Positions 48,796 to 60,715 of a stretch of DNA of 64,000 nt are shown piece by piece. The stretch's first letter is position 1; each line of letters starts with the position of its first letter. The position numbers were made by a program, and so were the translations under genes. Source of the stretch: Magicicada septendecula. Lineage: Eukaryota; Arthropoda; Insecta; Hemiptera; Cicadidae. The notes under the pieces are model-generated. The model ran no database searches. It saw nothing but the letters and a program-made list of their open reading frames with translations, and was not told the DNA's origin. The DNA lies in the NCBI GenBank assembly GCA_034769895.1, contig CM068368.1:688959877-689023876 (forward strand), read 5' to 3'.

Positions 48796-49913
48796 TGTAA
48801 CTACTCACTTAATTCCTATTAATAATTAATTCTTACCTTAGGGTTTTTCCCAGAGTCGTACAGACGAAACTGCTGCAGAAAGGATTATTCGAGATAAAAG
48901 GGGTAAAGATCAAATACACAGTTTGTGCTAAAACAAATTGCCTCTGGTTTATTATGCAAAATAACTACTTCGTCTCTCTTTCATGACATTTAAAATTCTT
49001 ATTTCTTTTCGTTAGATTAAATACTCGTTGAATGAGTAACAATTTGTAAAAATCAAACAAAGTAACAAAATGAATATTTCTTAATTAACTAGCTTATGAC
49101 AACTATGGTATACCACAACTAATTATTTTTAGCAATGAACCAATATGTGATGTAGCCACACACTCACACACATTCGTTCTTTGACTTTGTCGTTCTATTT
49201 AAACCCCACTTTGAGATCTCTGAGGTACATTTAAGATTTACAATTTATTTATGTTGAATTATACTCTGGAGAAAAAGGTAAAATGATATTGGTTAAAACT
49301 CAGTTAATACTTAACGTCTGAAGAACTCCGCTGTTTTGCACTTCTGCTGTGAATGCACTGGTTTTTTTTCTTTGGTTAACACACCATAAATTAGTTTTGA
49401 CACTGTTTACCCGCGGGTACTATTATTGATTATTTCGTATTAGGTTCATGCGCCACTATTATTTTAATCCACTTTAGAATAACAATTCTTTTTATTTTGT
49501 CGGCCGACATAAATTTTCGAACACTTAGCTCGTTTAGGTTGACCGCGCGGCCATGAGTTGCAACTGGAACTCGGCCGCACGTTTTACTGTTTGTACAACT
49601 TTTAACACTGTTAATGCGTTGAAAGATAGGCCTACTCTTAATTACGGCGTATCTTGCACCCGAGGCCACCGTTTCAATTTAAATCACCAACTTTACTGTC
49701 TGATGCTGCTTACTACTGTTCACTCTCTGATGACAAACTGCATACTGTGATTCACAAAAAGCCTGCTGCTGGGCCGGTTACGCAATACGTCTGGGCAATT
49801 GTTTAGGCTAACTGTATGTAGGTTGTACTGGGGCTCCTCACAGGTGAAAGTTAACAATTTATTAATTACTGAATTAAAATTAAAACTGGATCACACACTT
49901 CTGTACCGTTACA
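48796..49913 (-). repeat. LTR 14 (x type), 1118 bp
   Basis: Near-identical to LTR 13; private GTTTCAATTT near 49672. Confidence 0.88.
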
Positions 49914-50979
49914 ATACCCCCCCAATAAGAGGTTGAAGGCCGAAGCGTTCAAACTCTTATTGCCTAAACCCTAAGAGGATCAGTGAGGATATGGCGCCGC
50001 AACCCCCCTGAGCACTCTACTAAAATCATGGGTTCTTACCCCCCTAGTCCGGCGACTGTGGCACATTCAATTAAAAAATTAACATACGGCCTTCCATCAG
50101 TCCATATCCCACAACTGATTTGTTTCCTCTTAGCCGTACTGGTTCATTGACAAAGCACTGGCTCATTTTTTATTATAAAATATCTCTTAACCCTAGAAAA
50201 TAGTATTAACAAAACAATATAGGATATATACAATACAGGAGTACATATAAGTTCCAGTCAAAATGACGCATTAATTATACAGAATTGCATTTACACAGAA
50301 TTTCCTTCAGTTTTCAATTTTAAATGAATATTTTAATCATTATGTTTTTTATCAATTATTTATTTTACCATTACAATCAAAATTCAGATCAAACTAGATT
50401 TAAAGTCATATTAAAAATTATCTTTTCAATTTATTTAATTACCTTTCATTAAATTTAACTCATATTGTTTTAATTAACAATTTCAAAATTAATTACATTT
50501 TTCAAAATGATCCGACATAAAATATTACCTACATTATTCAAAAAATTTACATTCCTTTCTTCACATATGGAATTTCTTTTTATTTCATAATAGGATTTTC
50601 CTACTGGCAATGATTCAGCAGACTACAACACTTTTGTTATTGTCAACTCAGCTTCAACACCTCTGGCTGTAAACATTAGTCAAAACATACAACACACCTG
50701 TTTACATAAACGGTCGTCTGCCAAACTGGTGTTATAAACACTCCTTCAGTCTAAACATTCTGCTTACCTCACCTCTAACACCTGTACTGCACTTTTCAAT
50801 TTTTTATAAATCTTTTAGTTAACAATTGTAATAATATAATAATTTTTATACAATTAATTTCACTATAATATATTTACAAATCTTTATCATTATTATTTCA
50901 GTTTTATCACACTTCAATGTCCAAGGTTGCGAGGTCTGAACCGTAAAACCAAATATTTATAATTGTTCCTTTATGAAGT
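49914..50979 (-). other. Unit 15: 3' non-coding region with PPT and hairpin
   Basis: G-run of 7; hairpin 49923-49962; type B marker. No supportable ORF. Confidence 0.7.
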
Positions 50980-51378
50980 TCAGCCTCCATCGTCAAAAAT
51001 TAGTCTGGTCTTTATGTAACACTTTTCAATTTTATTGATACGCCACATATAGTTAATTTTTGTTTTATAACCACAAGAACTTATTTTTTCCATTGTACCA
51101 AAACAATAATCTATAGGGTTACCCCCCAAAATTATCTTATCATAAATCAAAATGACATCAGTATTATTTGTAAAGTCTCCGTCAGTGTTTTTTGTTATTA
51201 CCATTGCATTATTATTACCATATTCTGCTACTATAGGTTCATTAACAGGCAAATATTTGTCATCAATATACACATTGTTTGTCACACAAGGTATGTTTTT
51301 AATTCTACCAGTTCTCTCACTATTTAAACTCTGTATTAACTCTTCATAATCTCTCTTCCCCTTAAATATTTCTACCAT
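50980..51378 (-). CDS. ORF2, unit 15 (type B, open)
   Basis: Open, with a private H110Y. Confidence 0.5.
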   Translation of the reverse strand: MVEIFKGKRDYEELIQSLNSERTGRIKNIPCVTNNVYIDDKYLPVNEPIVAEYGNNNAMVITKNTDGDFTNNTDVILIYDKIILGGNPIDYCFGTMEKISSCGYKTKINYMWRINKIEKCYIKTRLIFDDGG

Positions 51379-52241
51379 TCTCTCTCTCTCTCATAATCAC
51401 TTTCATCACCACAACATTTCATAATCTCACTCCATCCAGAGGGCAACACAACATTATTACAACATCTGGCTTTACCAGATACACAAAAATAATTTCTTTG
51501 ACATTTAAAAGACCTTTTGTCTTCTACAAAAACTAACGAGGAACCTTTGTCCTCCAACACTACTGGTGAAACCTTTTCTTCACCTATCTCACAAGAAAAA
51601 TTTGCCCTCTTTTCACCCTCTACACTTAAACTGTCTTCACACTCTCTCTCATTCTCATCGGCATTTGCTAACAACACTTCATTACTAAACTCTACTTCAA
51701 CAAAAGCTTCCTTATCACTCTCAACATTAATCTCCTTGTTCTCTACTACCACGTTTTTACACATATCATTATAATTCTGATTTGTTTTACATTCAAAATT
51801 TTCGATTACCTTTTGTATTTGTTTATCAATTTTTTCTGACACTTGTTCTTTAATAGTGTTGAAACATTCATCCATCTCATTTAGACGTTTATTCATACTG
51901 ATTTCGAACTTAACATTTTGTGTATTCATTTCACATAAACGCTTATCAAATTTTTGGTCAATATTATTTATATCACCCTTTAACTCATGGAATTTGCTAT
52001 TAATTGTATTAAATTTAACATCAGAATCACTCTTCTGTTCATTGAAAAGCAACTGCATCATTTTTATCATATCATTATCCTCAGATTCTTTATTTTTATT
52101 CATTACGGGTGGGGTTACCTGAATCCCTGAGTCATCTATTTCATCTGACTTACTTAATTCTCTATTTTGAACTGGGATTGGGGTCGAATGGACCTCCAAC
52201 CCACTCATGACCGTTGATTCGGTCAAACTATTATTTTCCAT
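51372..52241 (-). CDS. ORF1, unit 15: intact 289-aa Gag-like protein (type B)
   Basis: Open; protein identical to unit 14 including Q52E and D179A. Confidence 0.6.
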   Translation of the reverse strand: MENNSLTESTVMSGLEVHSTPIPVQNRELSKSDEIDDSGIQVTPPVMNKNKESEDNDMIKMMQLLFNEQKSDSDVKFNTINSKFHELKGDINNIDQKFDKRLCEMNTQNVKFEISMNKRLNEMDECFNTIKEQVSEKIDKQIQKVIENFECKTNQNYNDMCKNVVVENKEINVESDKEAFVEVEFSNEVLLANADENERECEDSLSVEGEKRANFSCEIGEEKVSPVVLEDKGSSLVFVEDKRSFKCQRNYFCVSGKARCCNNVVLPSGWSEIMKCCGDESDYEREREW

Positions 52242-52385
52242 TTTTTTTTTTATTATTTTTACATATATAAATATGCCCGGTTTTGCTTTCACAGTCTACA
52301 ATTTACAACCTCGCCCCACTCCCAAATAACCCGTTCTGCAGCTTAATTAGGTCTGGCGAATATAGGTTATAAACCCTATACTCGA

Positions 52386-52403
52386 GTCCCTGTTCGGGCG
52401 CCA
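52386..52403 (-). other. Primer-binding site, unit 15
   Basis: Exact 18-nt tRNA-Lys(UUU) complement. Confidence 0.93.
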
Positions 52404-52405
52404 TT

Positions 52406-53524
52406 TGTAACTACTCACTTAATTCCTATTAATAATTAATTCTTACCTTAGGGTTTTTCCCAGAGTCGTACAGACGAAACTGCTGCAGAAAGGATTATTC
52501 GAGATAAAAGGGGTAAAGATCAAATACACAGTTTGTGCTAAAACAAATTGCCTCTGGTTTATTATGCAAAATAACTACTTCGTCTCTCTTTCATGACATT
52601 TAAAATTCTTATTTCTTTTCGTTAGATTAAATACTCGTTGAATGAGTAACAATTTGTAAAAATCAAACAAAGTAACAAAATGAATATTTCTTAATTAACT
52701 AGCTTATGACAACTATGGTATACCACAACTAATTATTTTTAGCAATGAACCAATATGTGATGTAGCCACACACTCACACACATTCGTTCTTTGACTTTGT
52801 CGTTCTATTTAAACCCCACTTTGAGATCTCTGAGGTACATTTAAGATTTACAATTTATTTATGTTGAATTATACTCTGGAGAAAAAGGTAAAATGATATT
52901 GGTTAAAACTCAGTTAATACTTAACGTCTGAAGAACTCCGCTGTTTTGCACTTCTGCTGTGAATGCACTGGTTTTTTTTTCTTTGGTTAACACACCATAA
53001 ATTAGTTTTGACACTGTTTACCCGCGGGTACTGTTATTGATTATTTCATATTAGGTTGATGCGCCACTATTATTTTAATCCACTTTAGAATAACAATTCT
53101 TTTTATTTTGTCGGTCGACATAAATTTTCGAACACTTAGCTCGTTTAGGTTGACCGCGCGGCCATGAGTTGCAACTGGAACTCGGCCGCACGTTTTACTG
53201 TTTGTACAACTTTTAACACTGTTAATGCGTTGAAAGATAGGCCTACTCTTAATTACGGCCTATCTTGCACCCGAGGCCACCGTTTGAATTTAAATCACCA
53301 ACTTTACTGTCTGATGCTGCTTACTACTGTTCACTCTCTGATGACAAACTGCATACTGTGATTCACAAAAAGCCTGCTGCTGGGCCGGTTACGCAATACG
53401 TCTGGGCAATTGTTTAGGCTAACTGTATGTAGGTTGTACTGGGGCTCCTCACAGGTGAAAGTTAACAATTTATTAATTACTGAATTAAAATTAAAACTGG
53501 ATCACACACTTCTGTACCGTTACA
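52406..53524 (-). repeat. LTR 15 (x/z chimera), 1119 bp
   Basis: Left half carries the private variants of LTRs 13 and 14. From about 53030 it is z-like (GGGTACTGTT, GGTTGATG, GCCTATC). The 10-bp palindrome is changed to GTCGGTCGAC. Confidence 0.87.
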
Positions 53525-54596
53525 ATACCCCCCCCCCACAATAAGAGGTTGAAGGCCGAAGCGTTCAAACTCTTATTGCCTAAACCCTAAGAGGATCAGT
53601 GAGGATATGGCGCCACAACCCCCCTGAGCACTCTACTAAAATCATGGGTTCTTACCCCCCTAGTCCGGCGACTGTGGCACATTCAATTAAAAAATCAACA
53701 TACGGCCTTCCATCACTCCATATCCCACAACTGATTTGTTTCCTCTTAGCCATACTGGTTCATTGACAAAGCAATGGCTCATTTTTTATTATAAAATATC
53801 TCTTAACCCTAGAAAATAGTATTAACAAAACAATATAGGATATATACAATACAGGAGTACATATAAGTTCCAGTCAAAATGACGCATTAATTATACAGAA
53901 TTGCATTTACACAGAATTTCCTTCAGTTTTCAATTTTAAATGAATATTTTAATCATTATGTTTTTTTATCAATTATTTATTTTACCATTACAATCAAAAT
54001 TCAGATCAAACTAGATTTAAAGTCATATTAAAAATTATCTTTTCAATTTATTTAATTACCTTTCATTAAATTTAACTCATATTGTTTTAATTAACAATTT
54101 CAAAATTAATTACATTTTTCAAAATGATCCGACATAAAATATTACCTACATTATTCAAAAAATTTACATTCCTGTCTTCACATATGGAATTTCTTTTTAT
54201 TTAATAATAGGATTTTCCTACTGGCAATGATTCAGCAGACTACAACACTTTTGTTATTGTCAACTCAGCTTCAACACCTCTGGCTGTAAACATTAGTCAA
54301 AACATACAACACACCTGTTTACATAAACGGTCGTCTGCCAGACTGGTGTTATAAACACTCCTTCAGTCTAAACATTCTGCTTACCTCACCTCTAACACCT
54401 GTACTGCACTTTTCAATTTTTTATAAATCTTTTAGTTAACAATTGTAATAATATAATAATTTTTATACAATTAATTTCACTATAATATATTTACAAATCT
54501 TTATAATTATTATTTCAGTTTTATCACACTTCAATGTCCAAGGTTGCGAGGTCTGAACCGTAAAACAAAATATTTACAATTGTTCCTTTATGAAGT
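53525..54596 (-). other. Unit 16: 3' non-coding region with PPT and hairpin
   Basis: G-run of 10 then TG before the hairpin (53539-53578). z-linked markers GGCGCCACAAC and CATACTGG; type B-like CTCATATTG marker. Confidence 0.7.
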
Positions 54597-54996
54597 TCAG
54601 CCTCCATCGTCAAAAATTAGTCTGGTCTTTATGTAACACTTTTCAATTTTATTGATACGCCACATATGGTTATTTTTTGTTTTATAACCACAAGAACTTA
54701 TTTTTTCCATTGTACCAAAACAATAATCTATAGGGTTACCCCCCAAAATTATCTTATCATAAATCAAGTTGACATCAGTATTATTTGTAAAGTCTCCGTC
54801 AGTGTTTTTTGTTATTACCATTGCATTATTATTACCATATTCTGCTACTATAGGTTCATTAACAGGCAAATATTTGTCATCAATAATATTTGTCATCAAA
54901 CACACAAGGTATGTTTTTAATTCTACCAATTCTCTCACTATTTAAACTCTGTATTAACTCTTCATAATCTCTCTTCCCCTTAAATATTTCTACCAT
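54597..54996 (-). pseudogene. ORF2, unit 16: disrupted by a microduplication
   Basis: A short tandem copy of AATATTTGTCATCAA at about 54880-54900 replaces the codons around residues 33-38 and shifts the frame. The remaining codons are type C (E21 region, N76, N108, G132). Confidence 0.6.
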
Positions 54997-55859
54997 TCTC
55001 TCTCTCTCTCATAATCACTTTCATCACCACAACATTTCATAATCTCACTCCATCCAGAGGGCAACACAACATTATTACAACATCTGGCTTTACCAGATAC
55101 ACAAAAATAATTTCTTTGACATTTAAAAGACCTTTTGTCTTCTACAAAAACTAACGAGGAACCTTTGTCCTCCAACACTACTGGTGAAACCTTTTCTTCA
55201 CCTATCTCACAAGAAAAATTTGCCCTCTTTTCACCCTCTACACTTAAACTGTCTTCACACTCTCTCTCATTCTCATCGGCATTTGCTAACAACTCTTCAT
55301 TACTAAACTCTACTTCAACAAAATCTTCCTTATCACTCTCAACATTAATCTCCTTGTTCTCTACTACCACGTTTTTACACATATCATTATAATTCTGATT
55401 TGTTTTACATTCAAAATTTTCGATTACCTTTTGTATTTGTTTATCAATTTTTTCTGACACTTGTTCTTTAATAGTGTTGAAACATTCATCCATCCCATTT
55501 AGACGTTTATTCATACTGATTTCGAACTTAACATTTTGTGTATTCATTTCACATAAACGCTTATCAAATTTTTGGTCAATATTATTTATATCACCCTTTA
55601 ACTCATGGAATTTGCTATTAATTGTATTAAATTTAACATCAGAATCACTCTTCTGTTCATTGAAAAGCAATTGCATCATTTTTATCATATCATTATCCTC
55701 AGATTGTTTATTTTTATTCATTACGGGTGGGATTACCTGAATCCCTGAGTCATCTATTTCATCTGACTTACTTGATTCTCTATTTTGAACTGGGATTGGG
55801 GTCGAATGGACCTCCAACCCACTCATGACCGTTGATTCGGTCAAACTATTATTTTCCAT
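54990..55859 (-). CDS. ORF1, unit 16: intact 289-aa Gag-like protein (type C)
   Basis: Open, with private T43I, E122G and V189E; B-like at D90, V145 and E147. Confidence 0.6.
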   Translation of the reverse strand: MENNSLTESTVMSGLEVHSTPIPVQNRESSKSDEIDDSGIQVIPPVMNKNKQSEDNDMIKMMQLLFNEQKSDSDVKFNTINSKFHELKGDINNIDQKFDKRLCEMNTQNVKFEISMNKRLNGMDECFNTIKEQVSEKIDKQIQKVIENFECKTNQNYNDMCKNVVVENKEINVESDKEDFVEVEFSNEELLANADENERECEDSLSVEGEKRANFSCEIGEEKVSPVVLEDKGSSLVFVEDKRSFKCQRNYFCVSGKARCCNNVVLPSGWSEIMKCCGDESDYEREREW

Positions 55860-56004
55860 TTTTGTTTTATATTATTTTTACATATATAAATATGCCCAGT
55901 TTTGCTTTCACAGTCTACAATTTACAACCTCGCCCCACTCCCAAATAACCCGTTCTGCAGCTTAATTATGTCTGGCGAATATACGTTATAAACCCTATAC
56001 TCGA

Positions 56005-56022
56005 GTCCCTGTTCGGGCGCCA
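56005..56022 (-). other. Primer-binding site, unit 16
   Basis: Exact 18-nt tRNA-Lys(UUU) complement. The leader beyond it carries type C changes (ATTATGTC, TATACGTT). Confidence 0.93.
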
Positions 56023-56024
56023 TT

Positions 56025-57140
56025 TGTAACTACTCACTTAATTCCTATTAATAATTAATTCTTACCTTAGGGTTTTTCCCAGAGTCGTACAGACGAAACT
56101 GCTGCAGAAAGGATTATTCGAGATACAAGGGGTAAAGATCAAATACACAGTTTGTGCTAAAACAAATTGCCTCTGGTTTATTATGCAAAATAACTACTTC
56201 GTCTCTCTTTCATGACATTTAAAATTCTTATTTCTTTTCATTAGATTAAATACTCGTTGAATGAGTAACAATTTGTAAAAATCAAACAAAGTAACAAAAT
56301 GAATATTTCTTAATTAACTAGCTTATGACAACTATGGTATACCACAACTATTTATTTTTAGCAATGAACCAATATGTGATGTAGCCACACACTCACACAC
56401 ATTCGTTCTTTGACTTTGTCGTTCTATTTAAACCCCACTTTGAGATCTCTGAGGTACATTTAAGATTTACAATTTATTTATGTTGAATTATACTCTGGAG
56501 AAAAAGGTAAAATATTGGTTAAAACTCAGTTAATACTTAACGTCTGAAGAACTCCGCTGTTTTGCACTTCTGCTGTGAATGCACTGGTTTTTTTTTCTTT
56601 GGTTAACACACCATAAATTAGTTTTGACACTGTTTACCCGCGGGTACTGTTATTGATTATTTCGTATTAGGTTGATGCGCCACTATTATTTTAATCCACT
56701 TTAGAATAAAATTTCTTTTTATTTTGTCGGCCGACATAAATTTTCGAACACTTAGCTCGTTAAGGTAGACCGCGCGGCCATGAGTTGCAACTGGAACTCG
56801 GCCGCACGTTTTACTGTTTGTACAACTTTTAACACTGTTAATGCGTTGAAAGATAGGCCTACTCTTAATTACGGCCTATCTTGCACCCGAGGCCACCGTT
56901 TGAATTTAAATCACCAACTTTACTGTCTGATGCTGCTTACTACTGTTAACTCTCTGATGACAAACTGCATACTGTGATTCACAAAAAGCCTGCTGCTGGG
57001 CCGGTTATGGAATACGTCTGGGCAATTGTTTAGGCTAACTGTATGTAGGTTGTACTGGGGCTCCTCACAGGTGAAAGTTAACAATTTATTAATTACTGAA
57101 TTAAAATTAAAACTGGATCACACACTTCTGTACCGTTACA
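56025..57140 (-). repeat. LTR 16 (z type), 1116 bp
   Basis: Has the z 3-bp deletion (GGTAAAATATTGG near 56506) and TTAAGGTAGACC near 56761. Otherwise a mix of x-like and y-like sites fixed across the z LTRs. Confidence 0.87.
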
Positions 57141-58187
57141 ATACCCCCCCCCCCAATAAGAGGTTGAAGGCCGAAGCGTTCAAACTCTTATTGCCTAAAC
57201 CCTAAGAGGATCAGTGAGGATATGGCGCCACAACCCCCCTGAGCACTCTACTAAAATCATGGGTTCTTACCCCCCTAGTCCGGCGACTGTGGCACATTCA
57301 ATTAAAAAATCAACATACGGCCTTCCATCACTCCATATCCCACAACTGATTTGTTTCCTCTTAGCCATACTGGTTCATTGACAAAGCAATGGCTCATTTT
57401 TTATTATAAAATATCTCTTAACCCTAGAAAATAGTATTAACAAAACAATATAGGATATATACAATAAAAATGATGCATTAATTATACAGAATTGCATTTA
57501 CACAGAATTTCCTTCAGTTTTCAATTTTAAATGAATATTTTAATCATTATGTTTTTTTATCAATTATTTATTTTACCATTACAATCAAAATTCAGATCAA
57601 ACTAGATTTAAAGTCATATTAAAAATTATCTTTTCAATTTATTTAATTACCTTTCATTAAATTTAACTCATATTGTTTTAATTAACAATTTCAAAATTAA
57701 TTACATTTTTCAAAATGATCCGACATAAAATATTACCTACATTATTCAAAAAATTTACATTCCTGTCTTCACATATGGAATTTCTTTTTATTTCATAATA
57801 GGATTTTCCTACTGGCAATGATTCAGCAGACTACAACACTTTTGTTATTGTCAACTCAGCTTCAACACCTCTGGCTGTAAACATTAGTCAAAACATACAA
57901 CACACCTGTTTACATAAACGGTCGTCTGCCAGACTGGTGTTATAAACACTCCTTCAGTCTAAACATTCTACTTACCTCACCTCTAACACCTGTACTGCAC
58001 TTTTCAATTTTTTATAAATCTTTTAGTTAACAATTGTAATAATATAATAATTTTTATACAATTAATTTCACTATAATATATTTACAAATCTTTATCATTA
58101 TTATTTCAGCTTTATCACACTTCAATGTCCAAGGTTGCGAGGTCTGAACCGTAAAACAAAATATTTACAATTGTTCCTTTATGAAGT
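57141..58187 (-). other. Unit 17: 3' non-coding region with a 24-bp deletion
   Basis: G-run of 11; hairpin 57154-57193. A 24-bp deletion at about 57467 joins ACAATA to AAAATGATGC. No supportable ORF. Confidence 0.7.
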
Positions 58188-58572
58188 TCAGCCTCCATCG
58201 TCAAAAATTAGTCTGGTCTTTATGTAACACTTTTCAATTTTATTGATACGCCACATATGGTTATTTTTTGTTTTATAACCACAAGAACTTATTTTTCCAT
58301 TGTACCAAAACAATAATCTATAAGGTTACCCCCCAAAATTATCTTATCATAAATCAAGTTGACATCAGTATTATTTGTAAAGTCTCCGTCAGTGTTTTTT
58401 GTTATTACCATTGCATTATTATTACCATATTCTGCTACTATAGGTTCATTAACAGGCAAATATTTGTCATCAATATACACATTGTTTGTCACACAAGGTA
58501 TGTTTTTAATTCTACCAGTTCTCTCACTATTTAAACTCTGTATTAACTCTTCCCCTTAAATATTTCTACCAT
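58188..58572 (-). pseudogene. ORF2, unit 17: two frameshifting deletions
   Basis: A 13-bp deletion near the N-terminus (about 58551) and a 1-bp loss in the T-run near 58293 break the frame. Confidence 0.6.
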
Positions 58573-59435
58573 TCTCTCTCTCTCTCATAATCACTTTCAT
58601 CACCACAACATTTCATAATCTCACTCCATCCAGAGGGCAACACAGCATTATTACAACATCTGGCTTTACCAGATACACAAAAATAATTTCTTTGACATTT
58701 AAAAGACCTTTTGTCTTCTACAAAAACTAACGAGGAACCTTTGTCCTCCAACACTACTGGTGAAACCTTTTCTTCACCTATCTCACAAGAAAAATTTGCC
58801 CTCTTTTCACCCTCTACACTTAAACTGTCTTCACACTCTCTCTCATTCTCATCGGCATTTGCTAATAACACTTCATTATTAAACTCTACTTCAACAAAAT
58901 CTTCCTTATCACTCTCAACATTAATCTCCTTGTTCTCTACTACCACGTTTTTACACATATCATTATAATTCTGATTTGTTTTACATTCAAAATTTTCGAT
59001 TACCTTTTGTATTTGTTTATCAATTTTTTCTGACACTTGTTCTTTAATAGTGTTGAAACATTCATCCATCTCATTTAGACGTTTATTCATACTGATTTCG
59101 AACTTAACATTTTGTGTATTCATTTCACATAAACGCTTATCAAATTTTTGGTCAATATTATTTATATCACCCTTTAACTCATGGAATTTGCTATTAATTG
59201 TATTAAATTTAACATCAGAATCACTCTTCTGTTCATTGAAAAGCAATTGCATCATTTTTATCATATCATTATCCTCAGATTGTTTATTTTTATTCATTAC
59301 GGGTGGGGTTACCTGAATCACTGAGTCATCTATTTCATCTGACTTACTTGATTCTCTATTTTGAACTGGGATTGGGGTCGAATGGACCTCCAACCCACTC
59401 ATGACCGTTGATTCGGTCAAACTATTATTTTCCAT
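58566..59435 (-). CDS. ORF1, unit 17: intact 289-aa Gag-like protein (type C)
   Basis: Open, with G39V (shared with unit 18), S186N and V264A. Confidence 0.6.
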   Translation of the reverse strand: MENNSLTESTVMSGLEVHSTPIPVQNRESSKSDEIDDSVIQVTPPVMNKNKQSEDNDMIKMMQLLFNEQKSDSDVKFNTINSKFHELKGDINNIDQKFDKRLCEMNTQNVKFEISMNKRLNEMDECFNTIKEQVSEKIDKQIQKVIENFECKTNQNYNDMCKNVVVENKEINVESDKEDFVEVEFNNEVLLANADENERECEDSLSVEGEKRANFSCEIGEEKVSPVVLEDKGSSLVFVEDKRSFKCQRNYFCVSGKARCCNNAVLPSGWSEIMKCCGDESDYEREREW

Positions 59436-59580
59436 TTTTGTTTTATATTATTTTTACATATATAAATATGCCCAGTTTTGCTTTCACAGTCTACAATTTA
59501 CAACCTCGCCCCACTCCCAAATAACCCGTTCTGCAGCTTAATTATGTCTGGCGAATATACGTTATAAACCCTATATTCGA

Positions 59581-59598
59581 GTCCCTGTTCGGGCGCCA
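59581..59598 (-). other. Primer-binding site, unit 17
   Basis: Exact 18-nt tRNA-Lys(UUU) complement. Confidence 0.93.
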
Positions 59599-59600
59599 TT

Positions 59601-60715
59601 TGTAACTACTCACTTAATTCCTATTAATAATTAATTCTTACCTTAGGGTTTTCCCCAGAGTCGTACAGACGAAACTGCTGCAGAAAGGATTATTCGAGAT
59701 ACAAGGGGTAAAGATCAAATACACAGTTTGTGCTAAAACAAATTGCCTCTGGTTTATTATGCAAAATAACTACTTCGTCTCTCTTTCATGACATTTAAAA
59801 TTCTTATTTCTTTTCGTTAGATTAAATACTCGTTGAATGAGTAACAATTTGTAAAAATCAAACAAAGTAACAAAATGAATATTTCTTAATTAACTAGCTT
59901 ATGACAACTATGGTATGCCACAACTATTTATTTTTAGCAATGAACCAATATGTGATGTAGCCACACACTCACACACATTCGTTCTTTGACTTTGTCATTC
60001 TATTTAAACCCCACTTTGAGATCTCTGAGGTACATTTAAGATTTACAATTTATTTATGTTGAATTATACTCTGGAGAAAAAGGTAAAATATTGGTTAAAA
60101 CTCAGTTAATACTTAACGTCTGAAGAACTCCGCTGTTTTGCACTTCTGCTGTGAATGCACTGGTTTTTTTTCTTTGGTTAACACACCATAAATTAGTTTT
60201 GACACTGTTTACCCGCGGGTACTGTTATTGATTATTTCGTATTAGGTTGATGCGCCACTATTATTTTAATCCACTTTAGAATAACATTTCTTTTTATTTT
60301 GTCGGCCGACATAAATTTTCGAACACTTAGCTCGTTAAGGTTGACCGCGCGGCCATGAGTTGCAACTGGAACTCGGCCACACGTTTTACTGTTTGTACAA
60401 CTTTTAACACTGTTAATGCGTTGAAAGATAGGCCTACTCTTAATTACGGCCTATCTTGCACCCGAGGCCACCGTTTGAATTTAAATCACCAACTTTACTG
60501 TCTGATGCTGCTTACTACTGTTCACTCTCTGATGACAAACTGCATACTGTGATTCACAAAAAGCCTGCTGCTGGGCCGGTTACGGAATACGTCTGGGCAA
60601 TTGTTTAGGCTAACTGTATGTAGGTTGTACTGGGGCTCCTCACAGGTGAAAGTTAACAATTTATTAATTACTGAATTAAAATTAAAACTGGATCACACAC
60701 TTCTGTACCGTTACA
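59601..60715 (-). repeat. LTR 17 (z type), 1115 bp
   Basis: z markers, GGTATGCC near 59913, and one substitution in the GC hairpin arm (CGGCCACAC). Confidence 0.88.
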
